DNA of 64,000 nucleotides from Ruminococcus flavefaciens 007c (lineage in GTDB: Bacteria; Bacillota; Clostridia; Oscillospirales; Ruminococcaceae). The stretch lies in the NCBI RefSeq assembly GCF_000571935.1, contig NZ_ATAX01000016.1, positions 209,446 to 273,445 on the forward strand, in the 5' to 3' direction. Below the pieces are notes generated by a model, which was given only the letters and a program-made list of their open reading frames with translations, did no database searches and had not been told where the DNA came from. Within the stretch, counting starts at the first letter, position 1, and every line of letters starts with the position of its first letter. Below, in pieces: positions 7,957 through 17,028 of the stretch. A program made the position numbers and the translations under genes.

Positions 7957-10566
7957 ATGAAACTGCTGAAGCGTATATGCTCTGCGGCAGCGTCAATGGC
8001 TGTATTCGCATCGACCCTCGGCACTATGCCTTTAACTTCTGTTTCCGCAGCCACTGCCGTAACGGTCTCCCCCTATGATGTATACGACATAAACGGAGGA
8101 ACCTTTGAGGGCTGGGGAACCTCCCTGTGCTGGTGGGCCAACCGCATCGGCTATTCCGACACCCTTGCCCAGCAGGCAGCCGACACATTCTTCAGTCCCG
8201 AAGGGCTGGGACTCAATATCGCCCGCTTCAATATCGGCGGCGGCGATGATCCCTCCCACACCCATATAACCCGTACCGACTCAAATATGCCGGGATATAC
8301 CCGATACAACAACGGCACGGTCACCTACGACTGGAGCGCCGATTCCAATCAGCGCAACGTACTGCAAAAATGTATAAAGGCAGCGGGAGATGATATGATA
8401 GTGGAAATGTTCTCCAACTCTCCCCCTTACTATATGACAAACAGCGGCTGCAGCTCGGGAGCCAAGACCTCGTCACAGAACAATCTCCGCGACGATAAAT
8501 ATACGGACTTCGCCGAGTACCTTGCCGAAGTAACGGCACACTACGAAAAGGACTGGGGCATACACGTACAGAGCATAACCCCCATGAACGAGCCCTATAC
8601 GGACTACTGGGGAGCCTACAGCAACAAGCAGGAGGGCTGCCACTTCGATCAGGGCTCCTCTATGGACAAGATATATCAGGAGCTGTCAAAGTCCCTGAAA
8701 AAACGCGGCCTCAACGATATAATCATCAGCGCCAACGATGAATCCGTTATCGACACCCAGATAACTTCATGGAACAAGATGTCAGATGCAACAAGAGCTC
8801 TCATCGGACGTATCGACACTCATACCTACGGCGGCAGCAAGCGCGGCGAGCTCAAGGACACAGCTATCAGGGCAGGCAGGAACCTTTGGATGAGCGAGGT
8901 TGACGGAGGCTCAACAGCAGGCAGCAACGCAGGCGAAATGGGCGCAGGTCTCTGGCTGGCAGACCGCATAACCCTTGACCTCAACGAGCTCAACTCCTCA
9001 GCATGGATACTCTGGCAGGTCATAGACAACCATATCTCCTCCGTAGGCATGAACGGCAACAAGGACAAGGGTATGGTAAACACACAGGGGGGCTACTGGG
9101 GACTTGCAGTTGCCGACCATGACAGCAACAGGATAATCCTCACCAAGAAATACTACTCCATGGGACAGTTTTCAAGATATATCCGTCCGGGAATGACAAT
9201 GCTCAAGTGCAGCAATAACTGCGTAGCGGCCTTTGACCGCAGGAACGGCAGACTGGTCATCGTAGCCACCAACGACGGCTCATCGGACAAGCAGCTGGTA
9301 TTCGACCTCTCGGGCTTCAGCTCCATGGGAAGCTCGGCCTCTGCTGTACGTACAAGCAATTCCGAAAACTGGAAGGATATCGGCAGCATACCCGTATCTG
9401 GCGGAGCGCTTGCGGCAACTCTTACCAAACAGTCAGTCACTACCTTCATTATTGACGGCGTAAAGGGCGGCACAGAGCTTACCGACAGGATAGACCTTTC
9501 ATCAGCTGTCCTCAGCGGCTCCGACTCATGGAACAGCGACTCCTCCACCACCTACCACAAGGCCTTTGACGGCAGTGCCGGCACCTTCTTTGACGGCGTT
9601 TCCGACGGCTGGGTACAGGCAGACCTGGGAGAGCTCTATGATATAACAGCACTGGGATATGCTCCCAGAAGCGGCTATGAGTACCGCATGACAGACGGAA
9701 AATTTCTCGCCTCACAGGACGGAAGCAACTGGACAGAGCTATATACCGTAAAGGACAAGCCCACCTCGGGTATGCACTATGTTACCGCTCTTTCCGGTGA
9801 CACCACACTGAGGTATATAAGATACGAGGTGCCATCCGGAAAGCCCACAAACGAGTACAACAACGACAGCGCCTACTGCGCAAATATAGCGGAGATAGCC
9901 CTCTTCGGCACTCCTCACAGCCAGTCGTCAGCCCCTAAGTACGACAAGCTCGGCATAAGCTCGGCAGAAGGCACGCTATCATGGCATGAGGACGATACCA
10001 CTACCTTTGAAATGGCCTACGACGGCAATATGAACACCTTCTTCGACGGACTGGAGGGCGGCTGCGTCACCCTTGATCTTGGCAGCAATTGCAGTATAGG
10101 CAATATAGCATACTGTCCGCGTAAGGGCTACGAACACCGCATGATAGACGGATTTTTCAGTGCATCCCTTGACGGAGTGAACTGGACAAGGATATATACC
10201 GTTCCAAGCAAGCCCGCCTTCAGAATGAACTTTACTCCCGAATTTGAAAACCTCACTGCCCGTTATATACGCTATGAGGTGCCGACGGGAGCTCCCTCAA
10301 GTCCTCTTAACAACGACAGCGTTTACCTATGCAATATAGCCGAGATAGCAGTATACGGCACAGCAGTGGCAGCCTCCCTCACAGGGGACGTAAACAATGA
10401 CGGAGGCATCGACGTTGCTGACATTGTAACATATCAGCGCTATCTACTGAAGAAGGAAGCTCTTCCTGCTCCGGAAAATGCCGATATAAACGGCGACGGC
10501 GAGACAGATGTATTCGACATGATAAGTCTCAGGAAGCTTGTGCTCTCGAAGATAAACGTTATCTGA
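7957..10566 (+). CDS. Secreted GH30 glycoside hydrolase with two F5/8C-type modules and dockerin
   Basis: 869 residues from the ATG at 7957, which follows GAAAGGAG at good spacing. Order: signal peptide (1-30), GH30 catalytic domain (about 35-500), two discoidin/F5-8 type C or CBM32-like modules (about 506-650 and 665-801), and a C-terminal type I dockerin (about 809-866, loops starting DVNNDG and DINGDG). The proposed acid/base is Glu212 (TPMNEP) and the nucleophile Glu314 (WMSEVDGG). GTSLCWWANRIG is typical of GH30 endo-beta-1,6-galactanases, so type II arabinogalactan side chains are a likely target; other GH30 activities remain possible. The dockerin implies docking to a scaffoldin at the cell surface. 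Confidence 0.88.
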   Translation: MKLLKRICSAAASMAVFASTLGTMPLTSVSAATAVTVSPYDVYDINGGTFEGWGTSLCWWANRIGYSDTLAQQAADTFFSPEGLGLNIARFNIGGGDDPSHTHITRTDSNMPGYTRYNNGTVTYDWSADSNQRNVLQKCIKAAGDDMIVEMFSNSPPYYMTNSGCSSGAKTSSQNNLRDDKYTDFAEYLAEVTAHYEKDWGIHVQSITPMNEPYTDYWGAYSNKQEGCHFDQGSSMDKIYQELSKSLKKRGLNDIIISANDESVIDTQITSWNKMSDATRALIGRIDTHTYGGSKRGELKDTAIRAGRNLWMSEVDGGSTAGSNAGEMGAGLWLADRITLDLNELNSSAWILWQVIDNHISSVGMNGNKDKGMVNTQGGYWGLAVADHDSNRIILTKKYYSMGQFSRYIRPGMTMLKCSNNCVAAFDRRNGRLVIVATNDGSSDKQLVFDLSGFSSMGSSASAVRTSNSENWKDIGSIPVSGGALAATLTKQSVTTFIIDGVKGGTELTDRIDLSSAVLSGSDSWNSDSSTTYHKAFDGSAGTFFDGVSDGWVQADLGELYDITALGYAPRSGYEYRMTDGKFLASQDGSNWTELYTVKDKPTSGMHYVTALSGDTTLRYIRYEVPSGKPTNEYNNDSAYCANIAEIALFGTPHSQSSAPKYDKLGISSAEGTLSWHEDDTTTFEMAYDGNMNTFFDGLEGGCVTLDLGSNCSIGNIAYCPRKGYEHRMIDGFFSASLDGVNWTRIYTVPSKPAFRMNFTPEFENLTARYIRYEVPTGAPSSPLNNDSVYLCNIAEIAVYGTAVAASLTGDVNNDGGIDVADIVTYQRYLLKKEALPAPENADINGDGETDVFDMISLRKLVLSKINVI

Positions 10567-10590
10567 AATAAACGCCTATAAATAATTCAA

Positions 10591-10618
10591 GCCCCATGGG
10601 AATACCATGGGGCTCATT
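10591..10618. terminator. Bidirectional terminator
   Basis: GCCCCATGG and CCATGGGGC form a perfect 9-bp stem around GAATA, followed by TCATTTT. It sits between the converging GH30 and TraX-like genes. Confidence 0.85.
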
Positions 10619-10637
10619 TTATGCAGCTTTCCGCTCA

Positions 10638-11423
10638 TTACTGCTTGTTGACTATAAGGATCACTATCCATATTATGAGATAGTGCAGCGGATAAAAGAT
10701 ATAGAAAAACCACTTTGAAAAGGTGGGATGCTTTCCCTTCCTGCCATTGTAGAACACAGTCATACAAAGATAAGCCGCCGCGAACATCAGCAGCATTGTA
10801 CCAACCTGTACCAGCAGCGGCACAGTCGGCACTTTTCCGAGGCTTAACAGGTTAAGACCGCAGTACAGAATTGCAAGGCTGATATAAGCTATAAACCTTG
10901 CCTTTGGCTTCCCGCGCAGACAATGCAGGATAAGTATGAATATGATGCCAAACAACATCCACTCCGACTGTATCAGCAGAGTTGCTCCGCATATCAGCAG
11001 CACAAGACCTATCCTCTGCCACAGCCTGAATCTGCTCTCCCACGCCATCAGTGCAAGAAGTCCGAAGAAAAGCGTGAATATCACATTGGTATTCCACCAG
11101 CCGAAGACCTTGTACAGACAGAGCCAGTCAAAGGGCTGGGTTATGCAGGCGAATATAAGCAGTCTTTTCGCGTATTTTTTCCTGTCGCGGGTATATTTAT
11201 AGCCGTCCGCAATGAAGAAAAACATCACAGGCGGACAGATTATCGAGGTATATACAAGTATCAGTTCCCACAGGGGCAGATCATAGTATCTGGTTACGTC
11301 TCCGTTAAATCTTGACATCATCACCCAGCCTACAAGATGTCCCCAGAACATAATGAATATGGCAAGGCATTTCATCATGTCCCTGTTGAATACTTTATAC
11401 TTCGGGAGCGTGTTTTCTTCCAT
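10638..11423 (-). CDS. TraX-like multi-pass membrane protein
   Basis: 261 residues with about eight hydrophobic segments. The N-terminal motif KCLAIFIMFWGHLVGW and the C-terminal FYIFYPLHYLIIWIV match TraX family proteins (related to the acyltransferase-3 fold). F-plasmid TraX acetylates pilin, but chromosomal Firmicute members have no established substrate; envelope acylation is a reasonable guess only. GGGAGAGACATA precedes the ATG. It lies 65 bp downstream of the flavin reductase-rubredoxin gene on the same strand and could be cotranscribed. Confidence 0.75.
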   Translation of the reverse strand: MEENTLPKYKVFNRDMMKCLAIFIMFWGHLVGWVMMSRFNGDVTRYYDLPLWELILVYTSIICPPVMFFFIADGYKYTRDRKKYAKRLLIFACITQPFDWLCLYKVFGWWNTNVIFTLFFGLLALMAWESRFRLWQRIGLVLLICGATLLIQSEWMLFGIIFILILHCLRGKPKARFIAYISLAILYCGLNLLSLGKVPTVPLLVQVGTMLLMFAAAYLCMTVFYNGRKGKHPTFSKWFFYIFYPLHYLIIWIVILIVNKQ

Positions 11424-11488
11424 TATGTCTCTCCCTATTCATTTAATTACATGAAGTCATATCTGTTTCCGCGGTCTTGCGGAAAAAC

Positions 11489-12265
11489 TCAGTTCTTCTC
11501 GAACATATCCGCTCCCACGCCGCAGATAGGGCAGGTATAATCAGCGGGCAGCTCGTCTCCGGTATATTCATAACCGCATACCGTACATCTCCAGACAGTC
11601 CTGCCGTCCTCGGTCTTTCCAACAGGAACAGCCTCCTCCTTTGCACCGCCGACCTTCTCGAAATCAGCCTTGCCGTGCTTGCATATGGGACATACAAAAT
11701 CATCGGGGACTTCCTCTCCCACATACTCATAGCCGCAGATAGCGCATCTCCAGATGGTCTGCCCGTCGGGAGCAGTTCCCACTGCCTCGGGCTTTGGCTT
11801 TATATCGCTCTGATAATATTCATATGTAGCCGAAGGAGCATCGCTGAGCACCTCCATATCCGTAACGTCACCTATGAACATGGTATGTGTGCCGAGGTCT
11901 ATACTGTGCCATACAGAGCATGAGATAAACGCATTCGTACCCTTTGTAACGATCATGCAGCCGTTTTCGCCGCGCTTGCAGTCGGTAAAGTCCGCAAACT
12001 TGTCCACATTGTGTCCCGACTGGAAGCCGAAGTGCTTAAAGAGAGCAAAATCCGCATCGGTGCTTATAACGGAAGCAGTAAACCTTCCGGTATCCATTAT
12101 CATATCATGAGTGAGATTGGTCTTCGCCACCGTGAGACTTACCTTGTTAGGTGTTGAAGTCACCTGTGCAAGGGTATTGGTGATACATCCGTTGTCTCTG
12201 CCTCTGCTGTTCGCCGTCACAACGAAAAGACCATAGCTTATTTTGTACATTGCTTTTTTGTCCAT
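11489..12265 (-). CDS. Flavin reductase domain fused to two rubredoxin domains
   Basis: 258 residues. Residues about 1-160 are a flavin reductase/flavoredoxin-like FMN-binding domain (MYKISYGLFVVTA start, then FISCSVWHSIDLGTHTMFIG). Two rubredoxin-type domains follow, each with paired Cys motifs (CAICGYEY...CPICKHG and CTVCGYEY...CPICGVG) for one Fe(Cys)4 centre each. This resembles high-molecular-weight rubredoxin (Hrb), which shuttles electrons from NAD(P)H to flavodiiron proteins or rubrerythrins in oxidative stress defence of anaerobes; two rubredoxin units is unusual. I chose the ATG at 12265 because CGGAGG lies 8 bases upstream; an in-frame GTG at 12274 would overlap that RBS. Its 5' end is duplicated at 12835-12895. 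Confidence 0.85.
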   Translation of the reverse strand: MDKKAMYKISYGLFVVTANSRGRDNGCITNTLAQVTSTPNKVSLTVAKTNLTHDMIMDTGRFTASVISTDADFALFKHFGFQSGHNVDKFADFTDCKRGENGCMIVTKGTNAFISCSVWHSIDLGTHTMFIGDVTDMEVLSDAPSATYEYYQSDIKPKPEAVGTAPDGQTIWRCAICGYEYVGEEVPDDFVCPICKHGKADFEKVGGAKEEAVPVGKTEDGRTVWRCTVCGYEYTGDELPADYTCPICGVGADMFEKN

Positions 12266-12356
12266 AAAAGACACCTCCGTTTTATGCGCAGTATCCGCGC
12301 TTATTTCCGTATTATTATAATACCATCAAGCCATGCCTCGATTCAAGCACATTTTA

Positions 12357-12758
12357 TTAAATATCGACAGAAATACTGCTGAAAAGCTTAACAACAGCGA
12401 TTATCCCGGTCAGGGCACCGACTACCAGCATCATTATGATCCCTCTTCTGGAGTACTTCTGCGCTCCCTCATCATATATTTCTCTGGGATCCGAAGGATT
12501 GATGTAAATATAGACTGTCTCTCCTTCGGAATGCGGAACCACGGGAATAAAATTGCCCGTTCTCTCCACATAATCCTGTCCGTTATAACTGTAAGAATAA
12601 AATGGCAACATCGAGTTATTGCCTTCTCCTGTATTTATCCTATTGACAAATGCAATCCTTGCACTGACCATTTCCGTACATCTTTTTTTCTTGCCGTTTA
12701 ACGTATATGAGATATATACTCCCAGCATAATAAGAAGAACTGAAAAAAATAGTAACAT
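12357..12758 (-). CDS. DUF3592 membrane protein
   Basis: 133 residues. One N-terminal TM helix (LLFFSVLLIMLGVYISYTL), a small domain with YSYNGQDY and VYIYINPSDPREIYD, and a C-terminal TM helix. The layout and the Y-x-G-x-x-Y plus INPxxPxE pattern match DUF3592. The function of the family is unknown. GGAGG lies correctly before the ATG. Two relatives occur nearby: an intact gene at 13091 and a broken one at 16117. Confidence 0.7.
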   Translation of the reverse strand: MLLFFSVLLIMLGVYISYTLNGKKKRCTEMVSARIAFVNRINTGEGNNSMLPFYSYSYNGQDYVERTGNFIPVVPHSEGETVYIYINPSDPREIYDEGAQKYSRRGIIMMLVVGALTGIIAVVKLFSSISVDI

Positions 12759-12834
12759 AAATACAACCTCCGCTATTGATATTACCTGATTATAGCATTA
12801 TTATAAGATGATGTCAACAATGTTCCTTTGTTAT

Positions 12835-12895
12835 CCGTCACAACGAAAAGACCGCAGCTTATTTTGTACATTGCTTTCTTGTCCATAAAAGACAC
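12835..12895 (-). pseudogene. Duplicated 5' fragment of the flavin reductase-rubredoxin gene
   Basis: These 61 bases match 12214-12274, the start of the flavin reductase gene, with three differences, all transitions. The minus strand still encodes MDKKAMYKIS followed by a truncated frame. The RBS region is altered (CACACC instead of CACCTCC on the plus strand). The rest of 12759-13090 holds no gene I can support. Confidence 0.75.
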
Positions 12896-13036
12896 ACCAG
12901 TTTTTTACATAAATATAACTGAAACCATTCCCATACTCTGATTTTATCAAAATCCATCTGCGAATTCAAGTATAATTTTATTAATATTCTTTAATCAGCA
13001 AAAATCCGCAAGATTTTACGGTATCATGCTCTTGCA

Positions 13037-13065
13037 TTGACAAACTAACCGTAGCGTGATATAAT
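13037..13065 (+). promoter_or_regulatory. Sigma-A promoter for DUF3592 gene
   Basis: TTGACA at 13037-13042, 17-bp spacer, TATAAT at 13060-13065, 25 bp before the ATG at 13091. Confidence 0.85.
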
Positions 13066-13090
13066 TTGAAAAACGAAAGGAGAACAAATA

Positions 13091-13498
13091 ATGTTCGTAT
13101 ACTTTATTGCCATTTTACCACTCGCTTTAGGCTCTTATACTTTTTACTCATTATTCAAGTCAATAAAGAATTGTACTGTCATGGTTGAGGCTGAAATAAT
13201 CGATATAATGACCGGAGAAGACACTGATTTAGATGGTTATACTACCTTATACTATAAGCCTGTATTTCGGTACTATTACGACGGACACGAATATATATCC
13301 TCAGAAATGACAGAATATCCAAGTATAAACTATCAAAAAGGTGATACTTTAACTATATACATAAACCCCGAATTTCCGGATGAGGTCTTGAATAAAAAAA
13401 TAAGAACCAAATCATATATCGCATTCGGAACACTATGTATCTTATTCAGTATCTTAATTATTGCTATAAATCTTTTCTTTTCATATCACAGCAGCTGA
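13091..13498 (+). CDS. DUF3592 membrane protein
   Basis: 135 residues with an N-terminal TM segment (YFIAILPLALGSYTFYSLF), a short extracytoplasmic domain containing YYYDGHEYISSEM and TIYINPEFPDEVL, and a C-terminal TM helix. The YYxGxEY and INPxxPDEV elements align with the DUF3592 gene at 12357, in the opposite orientation. AAAGGAG precedes the start. Codon use is more AT-rich than in neighbouring metabolic genes. Function unknown. Confidence 0.72.
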   Translation: MFVYFIAILPLALGSYTFYSLFKSIKNCTVMVEAEIIDIMTGEDTDLDGYTTLYYKPVFRYYYDGHEYISSEMTEYPSINYQKGDTLTIYINPEFPDEVLNKKIRTKSYIAFGTLCILFSILIIAINLFFSYHSS

Positions 13499-13541
13499 CT
13501 GAAGTATATCACCATATCAAAAATACTTTTTTTAAAGTGGC

Positions 13542-13570
13542 TTGCATTTTTATTCATGTAGTGGTATAAT
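13542..13570 (+). promoter_or_regulatory. Sigma-A promoter for thi operon
   Basis: TTGCAT at 13542-13547, 17 bp, TATAAT at 13565-13570, just upstream of the TPP aptamer. Confidence 0.8.
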
Positions 13571-13577
13571 AATAAAA

Positions 13578-13656
13578 AAGGGAGCTTGTGAACAGGCTGA
13601 GAGGGAGTTGTAAACTCCGACCATACCTGATTTGGATAATGCCAACGGAGGGAAAT
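13578..13656 (+). ncRNA. TPP riboswitch (THI element)
   Basis: The aptamer has the conserved CTGAGAGGG segment of the pyrimidine-sensor arm. Its pyrophosphate-sensor arm contains ACCTGATTTGGATAATGCC followed by AACGGAGGGAA, as in classical THI boxes. It lies between a promoter and thiD-thiC, whose products make the thiamine pyrimidine, so TPP should repress both genes. A hairpin after the aptamer (13669-13700) is the probable expression platform. Confidence 0.93.
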
Positions 13657-13668
13657 ACTTATGGAATG

Positions 13669-13700
13669 TAGGTGTGTCTCTTTGCGGCACACCTTTTGTT
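13669..13700 (+). terminator. Riboswitch-controlled terminator
   Basis: AGGTGTG and CACACCT form a stem, followed by TTTTGTTTTC, between the TPP aptamer and thiD. The position suits transcription attenuation when TPP is bound; the competing antiterminator was not worked out. Confidence 0.65.
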
Positions 13701-13804
13701 TTCAAGTTTCGCTTTGCAGCGGGACATCGGGGGCACCACCTTGTTTCGCTATACAAAATTAATGCTGGGGCATATGCCCGAATTTACAAAAAGGAGAAAA
13801 GCAG

Positions 13805-14611
13805 ATGAAAACAGCATTAACAATCGCAGGGAGCGATTCCTGCGGAGGCGCCGGCATTCAGGCGGACATTAAAACAATGACCATGAATGGTGTTTATGCG
13901 ATGAGCGCTGTAACGGCACTTACTGCGCAGAACACGACCGGCGTAACAGGTATAATGGAGGTAACGCCTGAATTCCTTGCCATGCAGCTTGACGCTGTGT
14001 TTACGGATATACGTCCCGACGCAGTCAAGACAGGTATGGTATCCTCCGACAAGCTGATACGTATCATCGCGGAAAAGCTTCGTCAGTACAAAGCAGAAAA
14101 TATAGTTGTGGATCCCGTAATGGTAGCCACCAGCGGTTCAAGGCTTATTGCCGAGGAGGCTGTGGAAACTCTGAGATTGGAGCTTCTCCTCGTCGCTTCC
14201 GTGGTAACGCCGAATATCCCCGAAGCCGAGATACTTGCGGATATGAGCATAACCTCGGACAAGGACATGATCACCGCCGCTGAGACCATAGGCAGGAAAT
14301 ACGGCTGTGCAGTGCTCTGCAAGGGCGGCCACAGTCTCAATGACGCCAACGACCTGCTCTGGAACAACGGAAATATAACATGGTTCAGAGGCAAGCGCAT
14401 AGACAATCCCAATACTCACGGCACAGGCTGCACACTTTCCAGTGCTATCGCTTCAAATCTGGCTAAGGGCTTCGGTCTTGAGAAGTCCGTGGAGCGTGCC
14501 AAGGAATACATATCAGGAGCTCTGGCGGAAATGCTTGATCTCGGAAAGGGCAGCGGCCCTATGGCTCATGCCTTCGCACTGACCGGCGAATTTTCAAAAA
14601 CAGCTGAATAA
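13805..14611 (+). CDS. thiD: Hydroxymethylpyrimidine / phosphomethylpyrimidine kinase
   Basis: 268 residues, normal size. The N-terminus [19 protein letters not shown] is the ThiD signature of the ribokinase-like fold. The C-terminal [15 protein letters not shown] contains the anion-hole GTGC and catalytic Asp-equivalent region seen in this family. The enzyme phosphorylates HMP and then HMP-P to HMP-PP for thiamine synthesis. AAAAGGAG precedes the ATG. It is first in an operon with thiC, under the TPP riboswitch. Confidence 0.93.
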   Translation: MKTALTIAGSDSCGGAGIQADIKTMTMNGVYAMSAVTALTAQNTTGVTGIMEVTPEFLAMQLDAVFTDIRPDAVKTGMVSSDKLIRIIAEKLRQYKAENIVVDPVMVATSGSRLIAEEAVETLRLELLLVASVVTPNIPEAEILADMSITSDKDMITAAETIGRKYGCAVLCKGGHSLNDANDLLWNNGNITWFRGKRIDNPNTHGTGCTLSSAIASNLAKGFGLEKSVERAKEYISGALAEMLDLGKGSGPMAHAFALTGEFSKTAE

Positions 14612-14657
14612 TGAGCATCAAAGCTCGGAAAAAATATATTTATCGGAGGAAATTATC

Positions 14658-15971
14658 ATGAAGAATTATTATACACAGATGGAAGCGGCTAAGAAGGGCA
14701 TCATAACTCCCGAAATGAAGATAGTCGCTGAAAAGGAATATATCGACGCAGAGGAGCTCCGCGCACTGGTTGCTAAGGGCGAGGTTTGTATCCCCTGCAA
14801 TATCAATCACAAGTCCATATCTCCCGAGGGTATCGGTACAAAAATGCGTACCAAGATAAACGTTAACCTCGGTATCTCAGGTGACGCAAAGAACTACGAC
14901 GTTGAGATGGAAAAGGTAGATATGGCGCTTAAATTCGGCGCTGAGGCTATTATGGACCTCTCGAACTACGGTAAGACAAATACCTTCCGTCAGGCCCTCA
15001 TCGAAAAATCACCTGCTATGATAGGTACTGTCCCTATGTATGACGCTATCGGCTATCTTGAAAAGGACCTCCTTGAGATAACTCCCCAGGACTTCCTCAG
15101 AGTTGTCCGCGCTCATGCCGAGGAGGGCGTTGACTTCATGACTATACACGCAGGTATCAACCGCCGTGCAGTTGAGGCCTTCCGCAGAGACAAGCGAAAG
15201 ATGAACATCGTTTCACGCGGCGGTTCTCTGCTCTTTGCATGGATGATGATGACGGGAAATGAAAATCCCTTCTATGAATACTACGATGAGGTGCTCGATA
15301 TCCTCCGTGAATTTGACTGTACCATCTCACTGGGAGACGCTCTCCGTCCCGGCTGTATAGACGATTCCACCGACGCCGGCCAGATCGCCGAGCTCATTGA
15401 GCTGGGTGCCCTTACCGAAAGAGCATGGGCAAAGGACGTTCAGGTAATGGTAGAAGGCCCCGGACATATGGCCATGAACGAGATCGCTGCAAATATGAAG
15501 CTTCAGAAGCGCATCTGCCACAATGCTCCCTTCTACGTTCTCGGACCTCTGGTAACGGATATATTCCCGGGCTACGATCATATCACCTCTGCTATCGGCG
15601 GTGCTATCGCTGCTGCCAGCGGTGCTGACTTCCTGTGCTATGTTACTCCCGCAGAGCATCTCCGTCTTCCCGATACAAACGACGTTAAGGAAGGTATCAT
15701 CGCAAGCCGCATAGCCGCTCATGCTGCCGATATCGCAAAAGGCGTTCCTCACGCTACAGACAGGGACAACGCTATGGCTGAGGCCCGTCATGAGGTGGAC
15801 TGGGACAAGATGTTCGATATTGCAGTTGACAGCGAAAAGGCAAGAGCTTATTTCGAGAGCACTCCCCCTGCTGACAGACACACCTGCTCAATGTGCGGCA
15901 AAATGTGTGCTGTAAGAACTACGAATATGATCCTCAACGGCGAAAAGGTCGAATTCTGTTCTGAGAAGTAA
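14658..15971 (+). CDS. thiC: Phosphomethylpyrimidine synthase
   Basis: 437 residues, the shorter form usual in anaerobic Firmicutes. Landmarks are [39 protein letters not shown] and the C-terminal cluster-binding motif C410-x2-C413-x3-C417 (CSMCGKMC). This radical-SAM enzyme converts aminoimidazole ribotide to HMP phosphate using a [4Fe-4S] cluster. It is 46 bp downstream of thiD with a GGAGG site, and a strong terminator follows. Confidence 0.95.
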   Translation: MKNYYTQMEAAKKGIITPEMKIVAEKEYIDAEELRALVAKGEVCIPCNINHKSISPEGIGTKMRTKINVNLGISGDAKNYDVEMEKVDMALKFGAEAIMDLSNYGKTNTFRQALIEKSPAMIGTVPMYDAIGYLEKDLLEITPQDFLRVVRAHAEEGVDFMTIHAGINRRAVEAFRRDKRKMNIVSRGGSLLFAWMMMTGNENPFYEYYDEVLDILREFDCTISLGDALRPGCIDDSTDAGQIAELIELGALTERAWAKDVQVMVEGPGHMAMNEIAANMKLQKRICHNAPFYVLGPLVTDIFPGYDHITSAIGGAIAAASGADFLCYVTPAEHLRLPDTNDVKEGIIASRIAAHAADIAKGVPHATDRDNAMAEARHEVDWDKMFDIAVDSEKARAYFESTPPADRHTCSMCGKMCAVRTTNMILNGEKVEFCSEK

Positions 15972-16001
15972 TATATGAATCATGGCTGAAAACAGCCATT
16001 C

Positions 16002-16028
16002 GGGCGCACTATATGTGCGCCTTTTTTA
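16002..16028 (+). terminator. Rho-independent terminator of thi operon
   Basis: GGGCGCAC and GTGCGCC form a stem around TATAT, followed by six T residues. Confidence 0.9.
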
Positions 16029-16057
16029 TTGACAGAAGTCTGATTATATGATATAAT
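16029..16057 (+). promoter_or_regulatory. Sigma-A promoter for DUF3592 pseudogene
   Basis: TTGACA at 16029-16034, 17 bp, TATAAT at 16052-16057. The promoter is intact although the gene it drives carries an in-frame stop. Confidence 0.75.
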
Positions 16058-16116
16058 CAATTATGTATTCAATTGTATATTCATTTGTGTATTCATTTAT
16101 TAGGGGGAAATGTTAT

Positions 16117-16563
16117 ATGCTTATGAGCCGGAAAGCGTTCTGCGATCTTGATCCCGGCAAGCAGGCCATGATAGGATTCTTTTTTATCCTGTCGGTGCTT
16201 TGCGTCATCGCTGCCGTGGTCTATTTAATACATCGTATCCTGACTTATCTCTGCTTCGCAAAAAAGATAAGCGCAAAGATACTATATGCCGAGAGGATCA
16301 CCCTGCCCACAGGGCAGATCATGGCTCTCTTTACCTGTTCCTATACCTATAAGGACAAGGTCTAAAAGGCAAGAGTGGAAAAATACGGCAAGGAAACTGA
16401 ATGTAAAAAAACGACTGAGATCGTCATTGATTCAAGGCATCCGCGGAAAGTGCTCTATCCCCAGGGAAAGATACTCTCCACCATCGGCCTTATCCTGCTG
16501 CTTACAGGCGGTTCTGTGCTGTTCTACTATATGTTTGAAAGCTTATACAATTACTATTGCTGA
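16117..16563 (+). pseudogene. DUF3592 membrane protein interrupted by an in-frame stop
   Basis: The ATG at 16117 follows AGGGGGAAA. The frame gives two short soluble segments and a TM helix (FFFILSVLCVIAAVVYLIH), then CSYTYKDKV, a TAA at 16363-16365, and in the same frame another 65 codons (VIDSRHPRKVLYPQGK, then TM helix IGLILLLTGGSVLFYYMF). Together the two parts have the full length and topology of the DUF3592 proteins at 12357 and 13091. A single base change (TAA versus AAA, CAA or GAA) would restore it, so the decay is recent, or the stop is a sequencing error. Confidence 0.7.
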
Positions 16564-16611
16564 GCTGCGGCTGTCTGATAAATGATAGTTATTAAATTTT
16601 AATATCCAGCG

Positions 16612-16638
16612 GGACGGAGATAATCCGTCCTTTTTTTT
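16612..16638 (+). terminator. Rho-independent terminator
   Basis: GGACGGA and TCCGTCC form a 7-bp stem around GATAA, followed by eight T residues. The remainder of 16640-16860 shows only weak hairpins and no gene. Confidence 0.85.
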
Positions 16639-16865
16639 GGCGCAAATACACTGAAAAACAATGTGTCTGTAATGGCTGCGGATATTCTCCGCGGCCTTTA
16701 TCACCCCTTTCACTTATACACCGAAAATCACAAAAATTCAACGGAAAACCATTGAATTTCAAAATAAAAAAATCCAGAATTGTTATAGTGCACAATCAAG
16801 GCATGGATTTATTGTATAAAACGCACGGTAAAAAATCCTTCTCACGAAAAATGTTTCTTTTTCTC

Positions 16866-16894
16866 TTGATTATAATGTGTAAAGGTGTTATAAT
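16866..16894 (+). promoter_or_regulatory. Sigma-A promoter for envelope glycan operon
   Basis: TTGATT at 16866-16871, 17 bp, TATAAT at 16889-16894. A GC-rich hairpin (CACGGCGC with GCGCTGTG, around 16992-17011) lies in the 5' leader just before the RBS. Confidence 0.8.
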
Positions 16895-17028
16895 ATACTT
16901 TATGGTCGGCGTGGACTAATGCAGCTTTTCTGCGTCCGAACATAAGAGTTTTCAGTAACTTGTACTTTTGTTTTTACATTATATCTATAACACACGGCGC
17001 CCGGCGCTGTGCAGAAAGGAATATAAAC

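Noticed and set aside
16640..16860. Possible small RNA between terminator and promoter
   Set aside because: Only weak hairpins (for example GGCTGCGG with CCGCGGCC) and no promoter-terminator pair were seen.
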